Shown here: positions 36,179 through 44,169 of the stretch, piece after piece
Position numbering within the stretch: the first letter of the stretch is position 1
Layout: the number at the start of each line of letters is the position of its first letter
Assembly (NCBI RefSeq): GCF_022397955.1
Contig: NZ_JAKEUQ010000008.1
Coordinates: forward strand, 221,703 to 285,702
DNA length: 64,000 bases
Direction of reading: 5' to 3'
Source of the DNA: Vibrio sp. Isolate32
Lineage (GTDB): Bacteria; Pseudomonadota; Gammaproteobacteria; Enterobacterales; Vibrionaceae
Translations under genes and position numbers: made by a program
Notes under the pieces: model-generated
Seen by the model: only the letters and a program-made list of their open reading frames with translations
Told to the model about the DNA's origin: nothing
Database searches by the model: none

Positions 36179-36439
36179 ATGAAACCAAATATCCATCCTG
36201 ATTACCGCACTGTGGTTTTTCATGATACCAGTGTTGATGAATACTTCTTGATAGGTTCAACTTTGAAAACAGAGCGTACGATCGAATGGGAAGATGGCAA
36301 TACTTACCCTTACTTCACTATTGAAGTGTCTTCAAAGTCTCATCCTTTCTATACAGGTAAGCAACGAGTGATTCATAAAGAAGGTCGCGTGGCGAACTTT
36401 ACTCGCCGCTTTGGTCAATTGGGTAAGGGAGCTAAATAG
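36179..36439 (+). CDS. rpmE2: type B ribosomal protein L31 (zinc-independent paralogue)
   Basis: An 86-residue L31 of the long type B/C-minus form: [20 protein letters not shown], then [32 protein letters not shown] and a C-terminal [12 protein letters not shown]. It has no cysteine at all, so it cannot bind the zinc that the standard L31 carries. Cells use it to free ribosomal zinc in deficiency. The Zur-like box upstream fits. rpmJ2 follows immediately, so the two are co-induced. Confidence 0.95.
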   Translation: MKPNIHPDYRTVVFHDTSVDEYFLIGSTLKTERTIEWEDGNTYPYFTIEVSSKSHPFYTGKQRVIHKEGRVANFTRRFGQLGKGAK

Positions 36440-36565
36440 ATGAAGGTTGTAAAATCACTTAAAAGTGCAAAGAGCCGTCACCCGGATTGTCAAATCGTTA
36501 AGCGTAGAGGGCGCCTATATGTAATTTGCAAAACCAACCCAAGGTTCAAAGCGGTTCAAAAATAA
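36440..36565 (+). CDS. rpmJ2: type B ribosomal protein L36 (zinc-independent paralogue)
   Basis: A 41-residue protein, [20 protein letters not shown] followed by [20 protein letters not shown] and a final lysine. It matches E. coli YkgO. The zinc-binding CxxC of the standard L36 is absent; the two remaining cysteines do not form a knuckle. The ATG starts on the base after the rpmE2 TAG, with GGGAGC-like sequence upstream inside rpmE2, implying translational coupling. It is too short for common gene-finding length cutoffs. Confidence 0.93.
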   Translation: MKVVKSLKSAKSRHPDCQIVKRRGRLYVICKTNPRFKAVQK

Positions 36566-36953
36566 GCAGTCAATTGGATGTGACACACCTTTAAAAAACG
36601 AGGGGAAAGTCAAACTTTATTCATTTAACGGTTTTTCTTTTCCTTCATATGCAAGTTGATTAAATACCGAGTGGTTGCTTATTGTACGATGAACTTTATT
36701 TTTAAACTAATCAAGAGGTTATATCGTAAGTTATATTAATAGTGAATGTATAGTTGTAAATTATAAAGCTGGCTTTTGTGTTTGTTGTGGTTTTATTTGC
36801 TAATTAATTGTTTAAATAGAGTTAAATGTCGTCGCTTGTTACACATTTTGTAACATTTTGAATTTCTAATTGATAATTTTGTCGCGTACCCTTCGCCTGC
36901 AATTTGAACATTTTTGTCACAATTGCATAGGAATCACTACAAGGAGGGAACTG
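36566..36953. other. AT-rich region upstream of the AbgT-family gene
   Basis: A 388-base region without a credible gene. It contains an inverted repeat, TGTTAC-N7-GTAACA (36837-36855), about 100 bases before the ATG. This could be an operator for an unidentified regulator. The strong ribosome site AAGGAGGGA lies just before 36954. Confidence 0.5.
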
Positions 36954-38540
36954 ATGAGTTCATCAGCTTCAATAAAAAACAACTCGCCAAAGAAACCTAT
37001 TTTTACCCGTTTTCTCGATGGTGTTGAGTATTTGGGGAATCTATTACCCCACCCGATCACTCTTTTCGCAATCTTCTGTGTCGCAATCTTAGTTACTTCT
37101 GGTATCGCAGGGTACTTTGAAGTGTCTGTTATGGACCCTCGTCCAGAAGGTGCCCCAGGTCGTGCTGCTGACGGCATGATCCACGTTGTAAGCTTACTTA
37201 ATGCTGAAGGCTTACAACTTATCGTAACTAATTTAGTTAAAAACTTTGTTGGCTTTGCGCCATTAGGTACCGTGCTAGTTGCAATGCTAGGTGTAGCGAT
37301 TGCTGAGCACTCAGGCCTACTATCTGCTGCGATGCGTGGCATGGTAATGGGCGCATCTAAGCGCATGGTTACAGTAACTGTGGTATTCGCAGGTATCATT
37401 TCTAACACAGCTTCAGAGCTAGGTTACGTGGTACTGATTCCACTTGCAGCAATGCTTTTCCACTCTTTAGGTCGTCACCCTCTTGCTGGTCTAGCGGCAG
37501 CATTCGCGGGTGTATCTGGTGGTTACTCTGCAAACCTTCTAATCGGTACGGTTGATCCACTTCTTTCTGGTATTACAGAAACAGCGGCACAAATGATCGA
37601 CCCGACTTACACAGTTGGTCCAGAATCAAACTGGTACTTCATGTTTGTGTCTACTTTCTTCATCGCAATTACGGGTGCATTCGTAACGGAGAAGATTGTT
37701 GAACCAAAACTGGGTAAATACAACGACGAAGAAGCGTCTGAAGATTTATCAAACGATACAATGGGCAAGCTAACAGACGTTGAGAAGAAAGGTCTTAAGC
37801 TAGCAGGTATCGCAGTTCTAGCAGTATCAGCTCTTCTTGCTTGGACAATTGTTCCTGAAGACGGTGTTCTACGTTCTGCAGCTGGCACGGTAGCAGGTTC
37901 TCCGTTCCTTAAGAGTATCGTAGCGTTCATCTTCGTATTCTTCGCAGTTCCTGGTTTTGTTTACGGTAAAGTTACCGGCACAATGAAAACTGACCGCGAC
38001 GTTATCGATGCAATGTCTAAGTCTATGTCTTCTATGGGCATGTACATCGTACTTGTATTCTTCGCTGCTCAGTTTGTTGCTTTCTTCAAGTGGACTAACT
38101 TCGGTCAAGTATTCGCAGTAGCGGGCGCAAGTTTCCTACAAGACATCGGCCTAACAGGTCCAATGTTGTTCTTCGCATTCATCCTAATGTGTGGCTTCAT
38201 TAACCTGATGATCGGTTCAGCGTCTGCTCAGTGGGCAGTAACAGCACCTATCTTTGTTCCAATGCTAATGCTTGTTGGTTACGCACCAGAAACGATTCAA
38301 GCGGCTTACCGTATCGGTGATTCAACGACGAACATCATTACTCCAATGATGAGCTACTTCGGTCTTATCCTTGCAGTAGCAACTCGTTACATGAAGAACC
38401 TAGGTATTGGTACTCTGATCGCAACTATGCTTCCATACTCGATTGTATTCATCGTTGGTTGGAGTTTAATGTTCTACGTGTGGGTATTCGTATTTGGCCT
38501 ACCAGTTGGCCCAGGTGCAGCAACGTACTACACGCCATAG
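36954..38540 (+). CDS. AbgT family transporter (p-aminobenzoyl-glutamate type)
   Basis: A 528-residue inner-membrane transporter with about 11-13 hydrophobic segments. The family hallmarks are NFVGFAPLGTVLVAMLGVAIAEHSGL, GVSGGYSANLLIGTVDPLLSGI, and the hairpin segment MIGSASAQWAVTAPIFVPML with RIGDSTTNIITPMMSYFG. E. coli AbgT takes up p-aminobenzoyl-glutamate, and relatives (MtrF, YdaH) export sulfonamides. The abgAB peptidase genes are not adjacent here. The ATG at 36954 has a near-perfect Shine-Dalgarno. Longer in-frame starts lack one. Confidence 0.9.
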   Translation: MSSSASIKNNSPKKPIFTRFLDGVEYLGNLLPHPITLFAIFCVAILVTSGIAGYFEVSVMDPRPEGAPGRAADGMIHVVSLLNAEGLQLIVTNLVKNFVGFAPLGTVLVAMLGVAIAEHSGLLSAAMRGMVMGASKRMVTVTVVFAGIISNTASELGYVVLIPLAAMLFHSLGRHPLAGLAAAFAGVSGGYSANLLIGTVDPLLSGITETAAQMIDPTYTVGPESNWYFMFVSTFFIAITGAFVTEKIVEPKLGKYNDEEASEDLSNDTMGKLTDVEKKGLKLAGIAVLAVSALLAWTIVPEDGVLRSAAGTVAGSPFLKSIVAFIFVFFAVPGFVYGKVTGTMKTDRDVIDAMSKSMSSMGMYIVLVFFAAQFVAFFKWTNFGQVFAVAGASFLQDIGLTGPMLFFAFILMCGFINLMIGSASAQWAVTAPIFVPMLMLVGYAPETIQAAYRIGDSTTNIITPMMSYFGLILAVATRYMKNLGIGTLIATMLPYSIVFIVGWSLMFYVWVFVFGLPVGPGAATYYTP

Positions 38541-39346
38541 AATCTAATCATTGTCTTATGATTACACCGAAAGCCTGCACATTTTGCGGGCTTTTTCTTT
38601 GTTGGAAGAGAGGGATGACAAGCCTGCAAATCGGTAGGCCATCCCAACCTCCAGCGCCCCCCTACATCCCTTTGGATGAGAGGGGTGTTCGAGTCGTGAT
38701 GAGTCAATTCAATTTTGCAGATACCAATCCAGCGTGGCGTAAATTCATAGAGAGCAATGAGCCTTGCTTGATAAACAAAGGTATACCCTGCATCAATCTG
38801 ATCTAGCCCTGATGCAGAGGATTCGTTATTTGAAATACCGTATAGGTGATTTGAAAGTTTTTTGTCACGATAATCAACTTCGAGGTAGGGGGGAATGGTT
38901 AATGGCTTTGCCCATGTTTCTAACGTCCTGCCTAGATGCAGCTGAACTTCGTAGCCATTATGCTCTGAGGTTACGTCGTGTAAGTAGGTGAGCCTAGCGC
39001 CTACTGTCCCCAGCGTTATCCCGAGCTCGCCATTGCCATCTCTGTTTTGAATGCCATTGGGAAGGTCAATGAAGGTGTCTGATACCTCAGCGAACCGCCA
39101 GTTTCCAGATAGTCCGACAAAAGGCAGCAGTTGCCAGTTTGCTAAGCTGCCATCAATAAAGCCTTTAGGACCAGAATAAAAGAGGTTGGGCGTCGCACCA
39201 AGTTGAGGGGTACTCTTGGTAGAAAAAACACTTTCGCCGTAAGTGAGGCTGCCGCCAACGATGCCATATTCTTGATTGGCTAAGGATAGTTGAGTGCTTC
39301 CTAAAGTGATGGACAGTGCTAAAGCGATGCGACGAACCATAATCAA
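38528..39346 (-). CDS. MipA/OmpV family outer-membrane protein, C-terminus probably frameshifted
   Basis: A 272-residue reading frame with a signal peptide (MIMVRRIALALSITLGSTQ, cleaved after LSLA) and beta-barrel-like sequence (GIVGGSLTYGESVF, LLPFVGLSGNWRF, YTFVYQARLIALYEFTPRW). The family includes the murein-scaffold protein MipA and Vibrio OmpV. After LIQRDVGG the frame gives RWRLGWPTDLQACHPS and lysine-rich tail, unlike a barrel end. A -1 shift at a six-base G run (38662-38657 on the minus strand) gives ALEVGMAYRF, a proper final strand. The frame as read overlaps the abgT stop by 13 bases. It may be a pseudogene, a phase-variable gene or a sequencing error. Confidence 0.72.
   Translation of the reverse strand: MIMVRRIALALSITLGSTQLSLANQEYGIVGGSLTYGESVFSTKSTPQLGATPNLFYSGPKGFIDGSLANWQLLPFVGLSGNWRFAEVSDTFIDLPNGIQNRDGNGELGITLGTVGARLTYLHDVTSEHNGYEVQLHLGRTLETWAKPLTIPPYLEVDYRDKKLSNHLYGISNNESSASGLDQIDAGYTFVYQARLIALYEFTPRWIGICKIELTHHDSNTPLIQRDVGGRWRLGWPTDLQACHPSLPTKKKPAKCAGFRCNHKTMIRFYGV
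38570..38596. terminator. terminator after the AbgT-family gene
   Basis: AAAGCCTGCA/TGCGGGCTTT with a short loop and a T-run on the plus side. The minus-strand mipA-like reading frame runs into it, which is unusual (see findings). Confidence 0.8.
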
Positions 39347-39457
39347 TACTCCGTTATTGTAATAAATATCAAGAACGGAGTAGGTCGATTAAAATTTCAC
39401 AGAGCTCTTTGTCGCCTAAATGAGGCGTTCTCAGATCTCTTAGGAGAAAGGGGAGGG

Positions 39458-39901
39458 TTAGCGCTTTGCTAGTAGGCGATCAAGGTGGTTGGCGAACTCA
39501 CGGCGGTCGGTTTGAGAAAGTGAACTTGGGCCACCAGTTTGGATGCCACTTGAGCGCATGGTTTCCATAAAGTCGCGAATGTTGAGGCGCGCTTTAATGG
39601 TCTCTTTGGTGTAAAGCTCTCCACGAGAGCTCAGCGCTAGTGCGCCTTTAGTGATCACTTCGTCAGCCAGAGGAATATCAGAAGTAATCACGAGATCGCC
39701 TTTCTCTGTGCGTTTTACTATTTCATTGTCGGCGATATCGAATCCGCTTGGCACTTGAATAGAGTGAATGTTGTTACGCTTCGGTACAGGGACAACGTGA
39801 TTCGCGATGAAGGTGCATTCAACACCGGTTCGCTCAGCTGCGCGTACGATGGTTTCTCGGATAACCTTAGGACAAGCGTCCGCATCAACCCATATCTTCA
39901 T
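39458..39901 (-). CDS. yaiI: UPF0178 family protein YaiI
   Basis: A 147-residue protein of the YaiI/YqxD family. It begins [20 protein letters not shown], with later [19 protein letters not shown] and [20 protein letters not shown]. The acidic DADAC and TSDIPLAD motifs resemble PIN/NYN nuclease-like active sites, but no activity is proven. It is a single gene between a MipA-like gene and a small KfrA_N-like gene on the same strand. Confidence 0.9.
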   Translation of the reverse strand: MKIWVDADACPKVIRETIVRAAERTGVECTFIANHVVPVPKRNNIHSIQVPSGFDIADNEIVKRTEKGDLVITSDIPLADEVITKGALALSSRGELYTKETIKARLNIRDFMETMRSSGIQTGGPSSLSQTDRREFANHLDRLLAKR

Positions 39902-39965
39902 AGTGTTCTATTTCTCTGTTAGCTAATCTGTTGATTTATTACTGTTAACTTATTTCTCGGCTAAC

Positions 39966-40253
39966 TTATCGCTCAGTTAATTTGGCTTCAAGCGTGGCGA
40001 CGCGAGCGGTAAGTTCAAGAATTTGTTTTTCTAGTTGGCTAATACGATCGACCTCTGGTTCTTGTTGTGCAGCGACTTCTACCTTGGGAACGCGGTTCGC
40101 GTTTTTCCAGCTTTTAATGGTCGTGATTAACGCAGGCATTGGAACCGATGTACTCATGCGAGCTTTTACTAACGCAACGGTTGGCTCTTTGCCTTGTGCT
40201 TGCAGTCCTTCAAGTACTGATTTCAACTCTTCAGAAACATCTTTTGTCAGCAT
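39966..40253 (-). CDS. small KfrA_N-like helix-turn-helix protein with coiled coil
   Basis: A 95-residue protein. The N-terminal region (LKSVLEGLQAQGKEPTVALV, KARMSTSVPMPALITTIKSW) has the L...G..PTv..V...L/m...S......i..W spacing seen in the DNA-binding N-domain of plasmid KfrA. It is followed by a C-terminal heptad coiled coil (RISQLEKQILELTARVATLE). No database check was possible, so this is inference; it may be a Vibrio-specific small DNA-binding or adaptor protein. The ATG at 40253 is set by GGAGGT. An in-frame ATG four codons earlier lies before that site. Confidence 0.65.
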   Translation of the reverse strand: MLTKDVSEELKSVLEGLQAQGKEPTVALVKARMSTSVPMPALITTIKSWKNANRVPKVEVAAQQEPEVDRISQLEKQILELTARVATLEAKLTER

Positions 40254-40330
40254 GTTGACCTCCATTTTTAGTCTTTGGTCATTTTACTCGCTCCGTTTAC
40301 CGATAGCGAATCATAAAACCGCCTATGGCG

Positions 40331-40348
40331 TGTGAGAGATCTCTTACA
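40331..40348. promoter_or_regulatory. VarA/UvrY (GacA-type) binding site upstream of the Csr RNA
   Basis: TGTGAGAGATCTCTTACA is an 18-bp near-perfect palindrome matching the GacA/UvrY box TGTAAGAGATCTCTTACA at 17 of 18 bases. It lies about 160 bases before the predicted RNA start, the usual distance for csrB-type genes. Confidence 0.85.
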
Positions 40349-40471
40349 AACGCTGTAAGATAACGCGAACACTTCTCTAGAGAAATTGATACACATACGA
40401 TTAAGGTGTTGAATTTTAATTGTTTTATATAATTAACAACTTGGTTGAATTCAAAATGTGATGCAAATCTA

Positions 40472-40499
40472 TTGTCCAAAATCCTAAATCGCGTAAATT
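40472..40499 (+). promoter_or_regulatory. promoter of the Csr-type RNA
   Basis: TTGTCC (40472-40477) and TAAATT (40494-40499) with a 16-bp spacer; the start would be about 40505-40507. Confidence 0.6.
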
Positions 40500-40504
40500 A
40501 AACC

Positions 40505-40915
40505 CTGTCGGAAGGATTCTGACACGGAACAGGAAAGCACCAAGGAATTGGTTATCTTCAGGATGAAGATTTGGTTACTTAGGATTGAGTGATCAAGCAT
40601 GGAGCGCAAGGACATTGTAGGGACACAGTCAGTTAACAGGAAGTTGGCTGCAACGGAATGACAATGGACACCTTTAGGATAAAGGGTTGGATTAGCATCA
40701 GGATGATGTAAAGGACACCGCTCACGGAACAAGTGATGTGCGCTAACTAGGATTGTTAGCTTTTAGGATGATTGGACACCGCTAGGACGGCGAAGTAAAG
40801 GAAAGGGCTGAAGGATTATAGCCACTATTATGGATGATGCATGGAGCATTAATTAGTAGCCGGACTGCTGCGAGTAAGACCCTAGCCCTGACACTTTGGT
40901 GTCGGGGCTTTTCTT
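40505..40915 (+). ncRNA. CsrB/CsrC-type small RNA that sequesters CsrA
   Basis: About 410 nt, non-coding, with 27 GGA motifs by my count, many as AGGA in short hairpin loops. Examples are TTCAGGATGAA, GCATCAGGATGATG and CTAACTAGGATTGTTAG. The RNA ends in a strong terminator (40884-40915). The pattern, length, promoter and VarA box are those of the Vibrio CsrB/C/D RNAs. These bind CsrA and so control carbon storage, motility, quorum sensing and virulence. Open frames on the opposite strand here are artefacts. I cannot say which of the three paralogues it is. Confidence 0.92.
40884..40915 (+). terminator. terminator of the Csr-type RNA
   Basis: AGCCCTGACAC pairs with GTGTCGGGGCT around a TTTG loop, followed by TTTTCTTT. 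Confidence 0.92.
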
Positions 40916-41002
40916 TATCTGGACATTTCACCCATCTAGAGGCTCTTTATTTAGGAGCAATACATCTGCTTTTCTGCTAACGGTCAACACAAGGAGTGTT
41001 TT

Positions 41003-41521
41003 ATGACGATAGCAACCTCAAGAACGCTGTTAGTACCTTATACCGAACAGCTACAGCACGACTTCATCAAGCTCAACTGCTGCCCGATTAATCGAGCAGA
41101 AATGAATGGGCCGCATTCTATCGCTTCTGCGAAGCAACTATTTCAAGAGATACTGCAAGACAACGTCGGCTTTTGCCGTGCCATTATCCATAACCAAACC
41201 CGTGAATATCTTGGGCATGTATTTGTCTCATCAGAAGAAGGTAAGCATGAGTTAGGTTTTATCTTGGATAAAGAGTATTGGAATCAAGGTTTTGCTAGTG
41301 AGGTACTGAAACCTTTCTTTAATCTGGTGTGCTTTGAAGAGCGTTTAACGAATGTTTTCGCGACCGTTAATGTCGGTCATAATCCATCGATCAAGCTTCT
41401 AGAAAAACTTGGCTTTGTATTTAAAGAGACCAAACAAGATCAGTTTGGCCCTTATCATGAATATCGATACACCGCCTATTGCGACGTTACATTCTATGAG
41501 GCTGTAGCTCAAACCGCATAG
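41003..41521 (+). CDS. GNAT family N-acetyltransferase (RimJ/RimL-like)
   Basis: A 172-residue acetyltransferase. The GNAT core is visible: YLGHVFVSSEEGKHELGFIL, the fold around DKEYWNQGFASEVLKPFFNL, and the acetyl-CoA region FATVNVGHNPSIKLLEKLGF with the final VFKETKQDQFGPYHEYRYTA. This order (LGF-Y...G..A.EV/..VN..S..LLEKLGF) is that of RimJ/RimL/Ard1-type enzymes, which acetylate proteins or small amines; the substrate is unknown. It has a good AAGGAG ribosome site. Its 3' end overlaps the convergent DUF3301 gene by 35 bases. Confidence 0.88.
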   Translation: MTIATSRTLLVPYTEQLQHDFIKLNCCPINRAEMNGPHSIASAKQLFQEILQDNVGFCRAIIHNQTREYLGHVFVSSEEGKHELGFILDKEYWNQGFASEVLKPFFNLVCFEERLTNVFATVNVGHNPSIKLLEKLGFVFKETKQDQFGPYHEYRYTAYCDVTFYEAVAQTA

Positions 41522-41795
41522 AACGGAAACCTACCATGGTCAGTTTCCCTTTGTAACAGTCATCCCCTAACGCTGAAAACTCAAATTGGTAAATGGTGTG
41601 CCAGCGCCAAATGGTCGTAAGTTCATGGCGCATCTTCAATTTATGACCACTAAAGGCAACACTTAACAGTTGCAAGTCGAGCTCTTTACACTTTCTCGCA
41701 ATGGCAGCTTTCGCAAGCTCAGATTGCCTGCGCTGTTGCCAAAACAGAAAGCAAAAGAAGCACAGAAACAAAATAGCCAATAAGTTATCTATCAT
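41487..41795 (-). CDS. DUF3301 family membrane-anchored protein
   Basis: A 102-residue protein with one N-terminal membrane anchor (LLAILFLCFFCFLFWQQRRQ). The DUF3301 signature follows: SELAKAAIARKCKELDLQLL, WRWHTIYQFEFSALGDDCYK and GKLTMVGFRSMRFELQPHRM. The function is unknown. It lies downstream of the DUF3549 gene on the same strand, a pairing common in vibrios. Its last 35 bases overlap the GNAT gene on the other strand. Confidence 0.82.
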   Translation of the reverse strand: MIDNLLAILFLCFFCFLFWQQRRQSELAKAAIARKCKELDLQLLSVAFSGHKLKMRHELTTIWRWHTIYQFEFSALGDDCYKGKLTMVGFRSMRFELQPHRM

Positions 41796-41883
41796 TTAAT
41801 CCATACTTCCTTTTACTTTTTCTTCCTATTTAACCCTAGCTATAAGCCGTTTTGTTAATGCTTATCAGCTAGTTGCTAAAGTA

Positions 41884-42924
41884 TTACTGAGACTTAGTCG
41901 CCTGTTGTAATTCGATCAGTGCATTCGCCAATTCTGGAGATGGGTTTGAGTTCAGCAATGGTAAAAATACCATTCTAAGAGCTGGAATCATCACCAGATC
42001 AGCAAATAGCTGGTTGAATAGGTTTTGATTGCCAGTTTGTGCGAGGCGCAACAAGAATTGCTCAGCAATTTCTGGGGCTTGTAGAGCGTGCCAGCTTCGG
42101 CCTGCTAAACCAATCAGTACTTCTTGATGACTTAAGCGTGGGCTCGCTAGAACTTGGTTAATCACTGAATTGGTGATGCTTGGCTCTGCGCCAGATAGGG
42201 CACGCACCAGTGCAGACAACAAGAACAGGTCTGGTTCATTGCTGTTGATTTCATTCTCTGCCATTTCTTGTAAGCGTTGAGCTAGCTTGTCATTAATTTG
42301 AGTGTGTTCAAGTGCGCCTAATGTTGCGTAAAGTGGCTCAGATGGAAGCTTATTGAAGGCTTTACGAATCGCGACACCGTTTTGTTGGCTGCCGAGACGG
42401 GCACACATATCAGTGATGCCTTGAAGGCCAACAGTCTGCCAGTTGTCCCAACCTAATTCACCGGTGAAGTAGTGCTGAGCATGTTCATAGTATTGGCTGG
42501 ACGCAAGATCTAATTCTGCTCTTACTTGGCTATGGAATACTGCCATTTTTTCTTCAGAAGGCTTGAAGGTGTACGGGTTGTTCGACAGCTTCTCTTGTTG
42601 CTCTTCGCTGATCTCACCGCTTAAACGCGTGCCCATCGCTTCTAATACGAACTTCAAAAAGTTACCTACATCGGCTTGGTTGAGTAGGCCTCTTTCATCC
42701 AGTTTGAATTTTAGGAACCAGATCCATGGCTGCTTCTGTTCATTCCAGTAGCTGATCGCTAAGTGAGCTTGTTTCTGAAGAGGAAATGGGTATGGCTGTT
42801 TCCCTTGCTCAACATCTGAGAATAAGGTGTTGTCGATCTTCTGGATACGACGACCGAGATCGTAGATATCGTATTGGCAACCGCTATTCTTCAATAACTG
42901 AGTGAGCGTGTGAATGGTTTCCAT
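41884..42924 (-). CDS. DUF3549 family protein
   Basis: A 346-residue cytoplasmic protein. The N-terminus METIHTLTQLLKNSGCQYDI, then YDLGRRIQKI, AHLAISYWNEQKQPWIWFLK and later helical repeats resembling HEAT/armadillo (LSHQEVLIGLAGRSWHALQA). The family is known only from vibrios and relatives and has no assigned function. It is divergent from yqcC with 86 bases between. It probably shares a transcript with the DUF3301 gene. Confidence 0.83.
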   Translation of the reverse strand: METIHTLTQLLKNSGCQYDIYDLGRRIQKIDNTLFSDVEQGKQPYPFPLQKQAHLAISYWNEQKQPWIWFLKFKLDERGLLNQADVGNFLKFVLEAMGTRLSGEISEEQQEKLSNNPYTFKPSEEKMAVFHSQVRAELDLASSQYYEHAQHYFTGELGWDNWQTVGLQGITDMCARLGSQQNGVAIRKAFNKLPSEPLYATLGALEHTQINDKLAQRLQEMAENEINSNEPDLFLLSALVRALSGAEPSITNSVINQVLASPRLSHQEVLIGLAGRSWHALQAPEIAEQFLLRLAQTGNQNLFNQLFADLVMIPALRMVFLPLLNSNPSPELANALIELQQATKSQ

Positions 42925-43010
42925 AGTAATAAGCTCCTAACTTTCTTTCCTCAATAGATGGTACTCTATGCCCCAATTTCAAGGTCACTAGATAAATAAC
43001 TTGGTGAAAA

Positions 43011-43325
43011 ATGACAGCTGCCACAAAGTTACCTCCATTACTTCAACAATTAGAACAACAAATGCGCCAATGCTCCCTGTGGAGTAGCGTTGCACCGTCG
43101 GATGAAGCTCTGGCGAGCGCTGAACCCTTTGCGATCGATTCACTGCAACCCGGAGAGTGGCTACAGTGGATCTTCATCGTAAAGATCAATGCGATGATTG
43201 ACGCGCAAATGCCTTTACCTAAGGGGTTTGCTATTCATCCATATTTTGGTGAAGTGTGGAAAAATGAGGCAAATAAAGCTGAGCTACTAGTGACGATTCA
43301 AAGCATTGATGAGGTATGCGCCTAA
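43011..43325 (+). CDS. yqcC: YqcC family protein (DUF446)
   Basis: A 104-residue protein with DSLQPGEWLQWIFIVKINAM and MPLPKGFAIHPYFGEVWKNE, the YqcC hallmarks. The function is unknown. It is translationally coupled to truC: its TAA overlaps the truC ATG at 43325. In E. coli the same pair is adjacent, which supports orthology. Confidence 0.9.
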   Translation: MTAATKLPPLLQQLEQQMRQCSLWSSVAPSDEALASAEPFAIDSLQPGEWLQWIFIVKINAMIDAQMPLPKGFAIHPYFGEVWKNEANKAELLVTIQSIDEVCA

Positions 43326-44074
43326 TGTTAGAGATCATTTATCAAGATGAGTACTTTGTCGCGGTAAATAAGCCTGCAGGAATGCTGGTGCACCGCTCAT
43401 GGCTAGATAAACACGAGACTCAGTTTGTGATGCAGACTCTGCGTGACCAAATTGGTCAACACGTGTTCCCATTGCACCGTTTAGATAGACCGACTTCTGG
43501 TGTATTGGTGTTCGCACTCTCAAGTGAAGTTGCTTCTGAGGTGATGCCGATGTTCGCTAATCATGGGATGCAAAAGACTTATCATGCAATTGTTCGTGGC
43601 TGGATTGAAGAGGGCGATACGCTTGATTACGCACTTAAGGTCGAACTAGACAAGATTGCGGATAAGTTTGCAAAAGAGGACAAGGAAGCACAAGAAGCTG
43701 TGACGGCTTATGAACCGTTAGCAAAAGTGGAAGTACCCTATTCGACAGGGCGTTTTCCAACGAGCCGTTACTGCTTAGTTGAGATGTTGCCGAAGACGGG
43801 CCGTAAACATCAGTTGCGCCGTCATATGGCCCACCTAAGACACCCAATTGTTGGCGATACTTCTCATGGTGATGGTAAGCATAACCGCCTATTCCGTGAA
43901 AACTTGGATTCACACCGTTTGTTATTGCACGCTTCAGAGTTGCGCTTTATTCACCCTTTTACTAAAGAAGAATTAGTGATGAAGGCAAGTCTTGATGAAA
44001 CTTGGCTACAGTTATTTGAAGCTTTTGAATGGGATACAAATTTAGTTGATGCGCAAGCACGGTCGTCTAAATAA
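43325..44074 (+). CDS. truC: tRNA pseudouridine(65) synthase TruC
   Basis: A 249-residue RluA-family synthase. Catalytic Asp54 is in HRLDRPTSGVL. The KPAGMLVHRSWLD motif near the start and RYCLVEMLPKTGRKHQLRRH follow. The MLEIIYQDEYF start at 43325 overlaps the yqcC stop and has GAGGT nine bases upstream. An ATG three codons earlier (MRLM) lacks a better site. It modifies U65 of isoleucine and aspartate tRNAs. Confidence 0.94.
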   Translation: MLEIIYQDEYFVAVNKPAGMLVHRSWLDKHETQFVMQTLRDQIGQHVFPLHRLDRPTSGVLVFALSSEVASEVMPMFANHGMQKTYHAIVRGWIEEGDTLDYALKVELDKIADKFAKEDKEAQEAVTAYEPLAKVEVPYSTGRFPTSRYCLVEMLPKTGRKHQLRRHMAHLRHPIVGDTSHGDGKHNRLFRENLDSHRLLLHASELRFIHPFTKEELVMKASLDETWLQLFEAFEWDTNLVDAQARSSK

Positions 44075-44087
44075 AAGTTCGATAAAA

Positions 44088-44120
44088 CAAAGGGCTGATA
44101 GTGATATCAGCCCTTTGTAT
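44088..44120. terminator. terminator after truC
   Basis: ACAAAGGGCTGATA pairs with TATCAGCCCTTTGT around a short loop. The stem is long but the T-run is short. It lies between convergent genes. Confidence 0.7.
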
Positions 44121-44169
44121 TATCTGAGTCGATCAACCAACGATAGTCATTAGTTGCCTAGCATCGGGA

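Noticed and set aside
36837..36855. TyrR box at the palindrome before the AbgT gene
   Set aside because: The TyrR form is TGTAAA-N6-TTTACA; this is TGTTAC-N7-GTAACA. Left as an unassigned palindrome.
38459..38991. Plus-strand frames across the abgT end and the mipA-like gene
   Set aside because: They run antisense to mipA-like sequence that has a signal peptide and barrel features, and pass through a terminator.
40297..40732. Two minus-strand open frames in the Csr RNA region
   Set aside because: They run antisense through the GGA-rich RNA and its promoter, have no ribosome site and no protein-like pattern.
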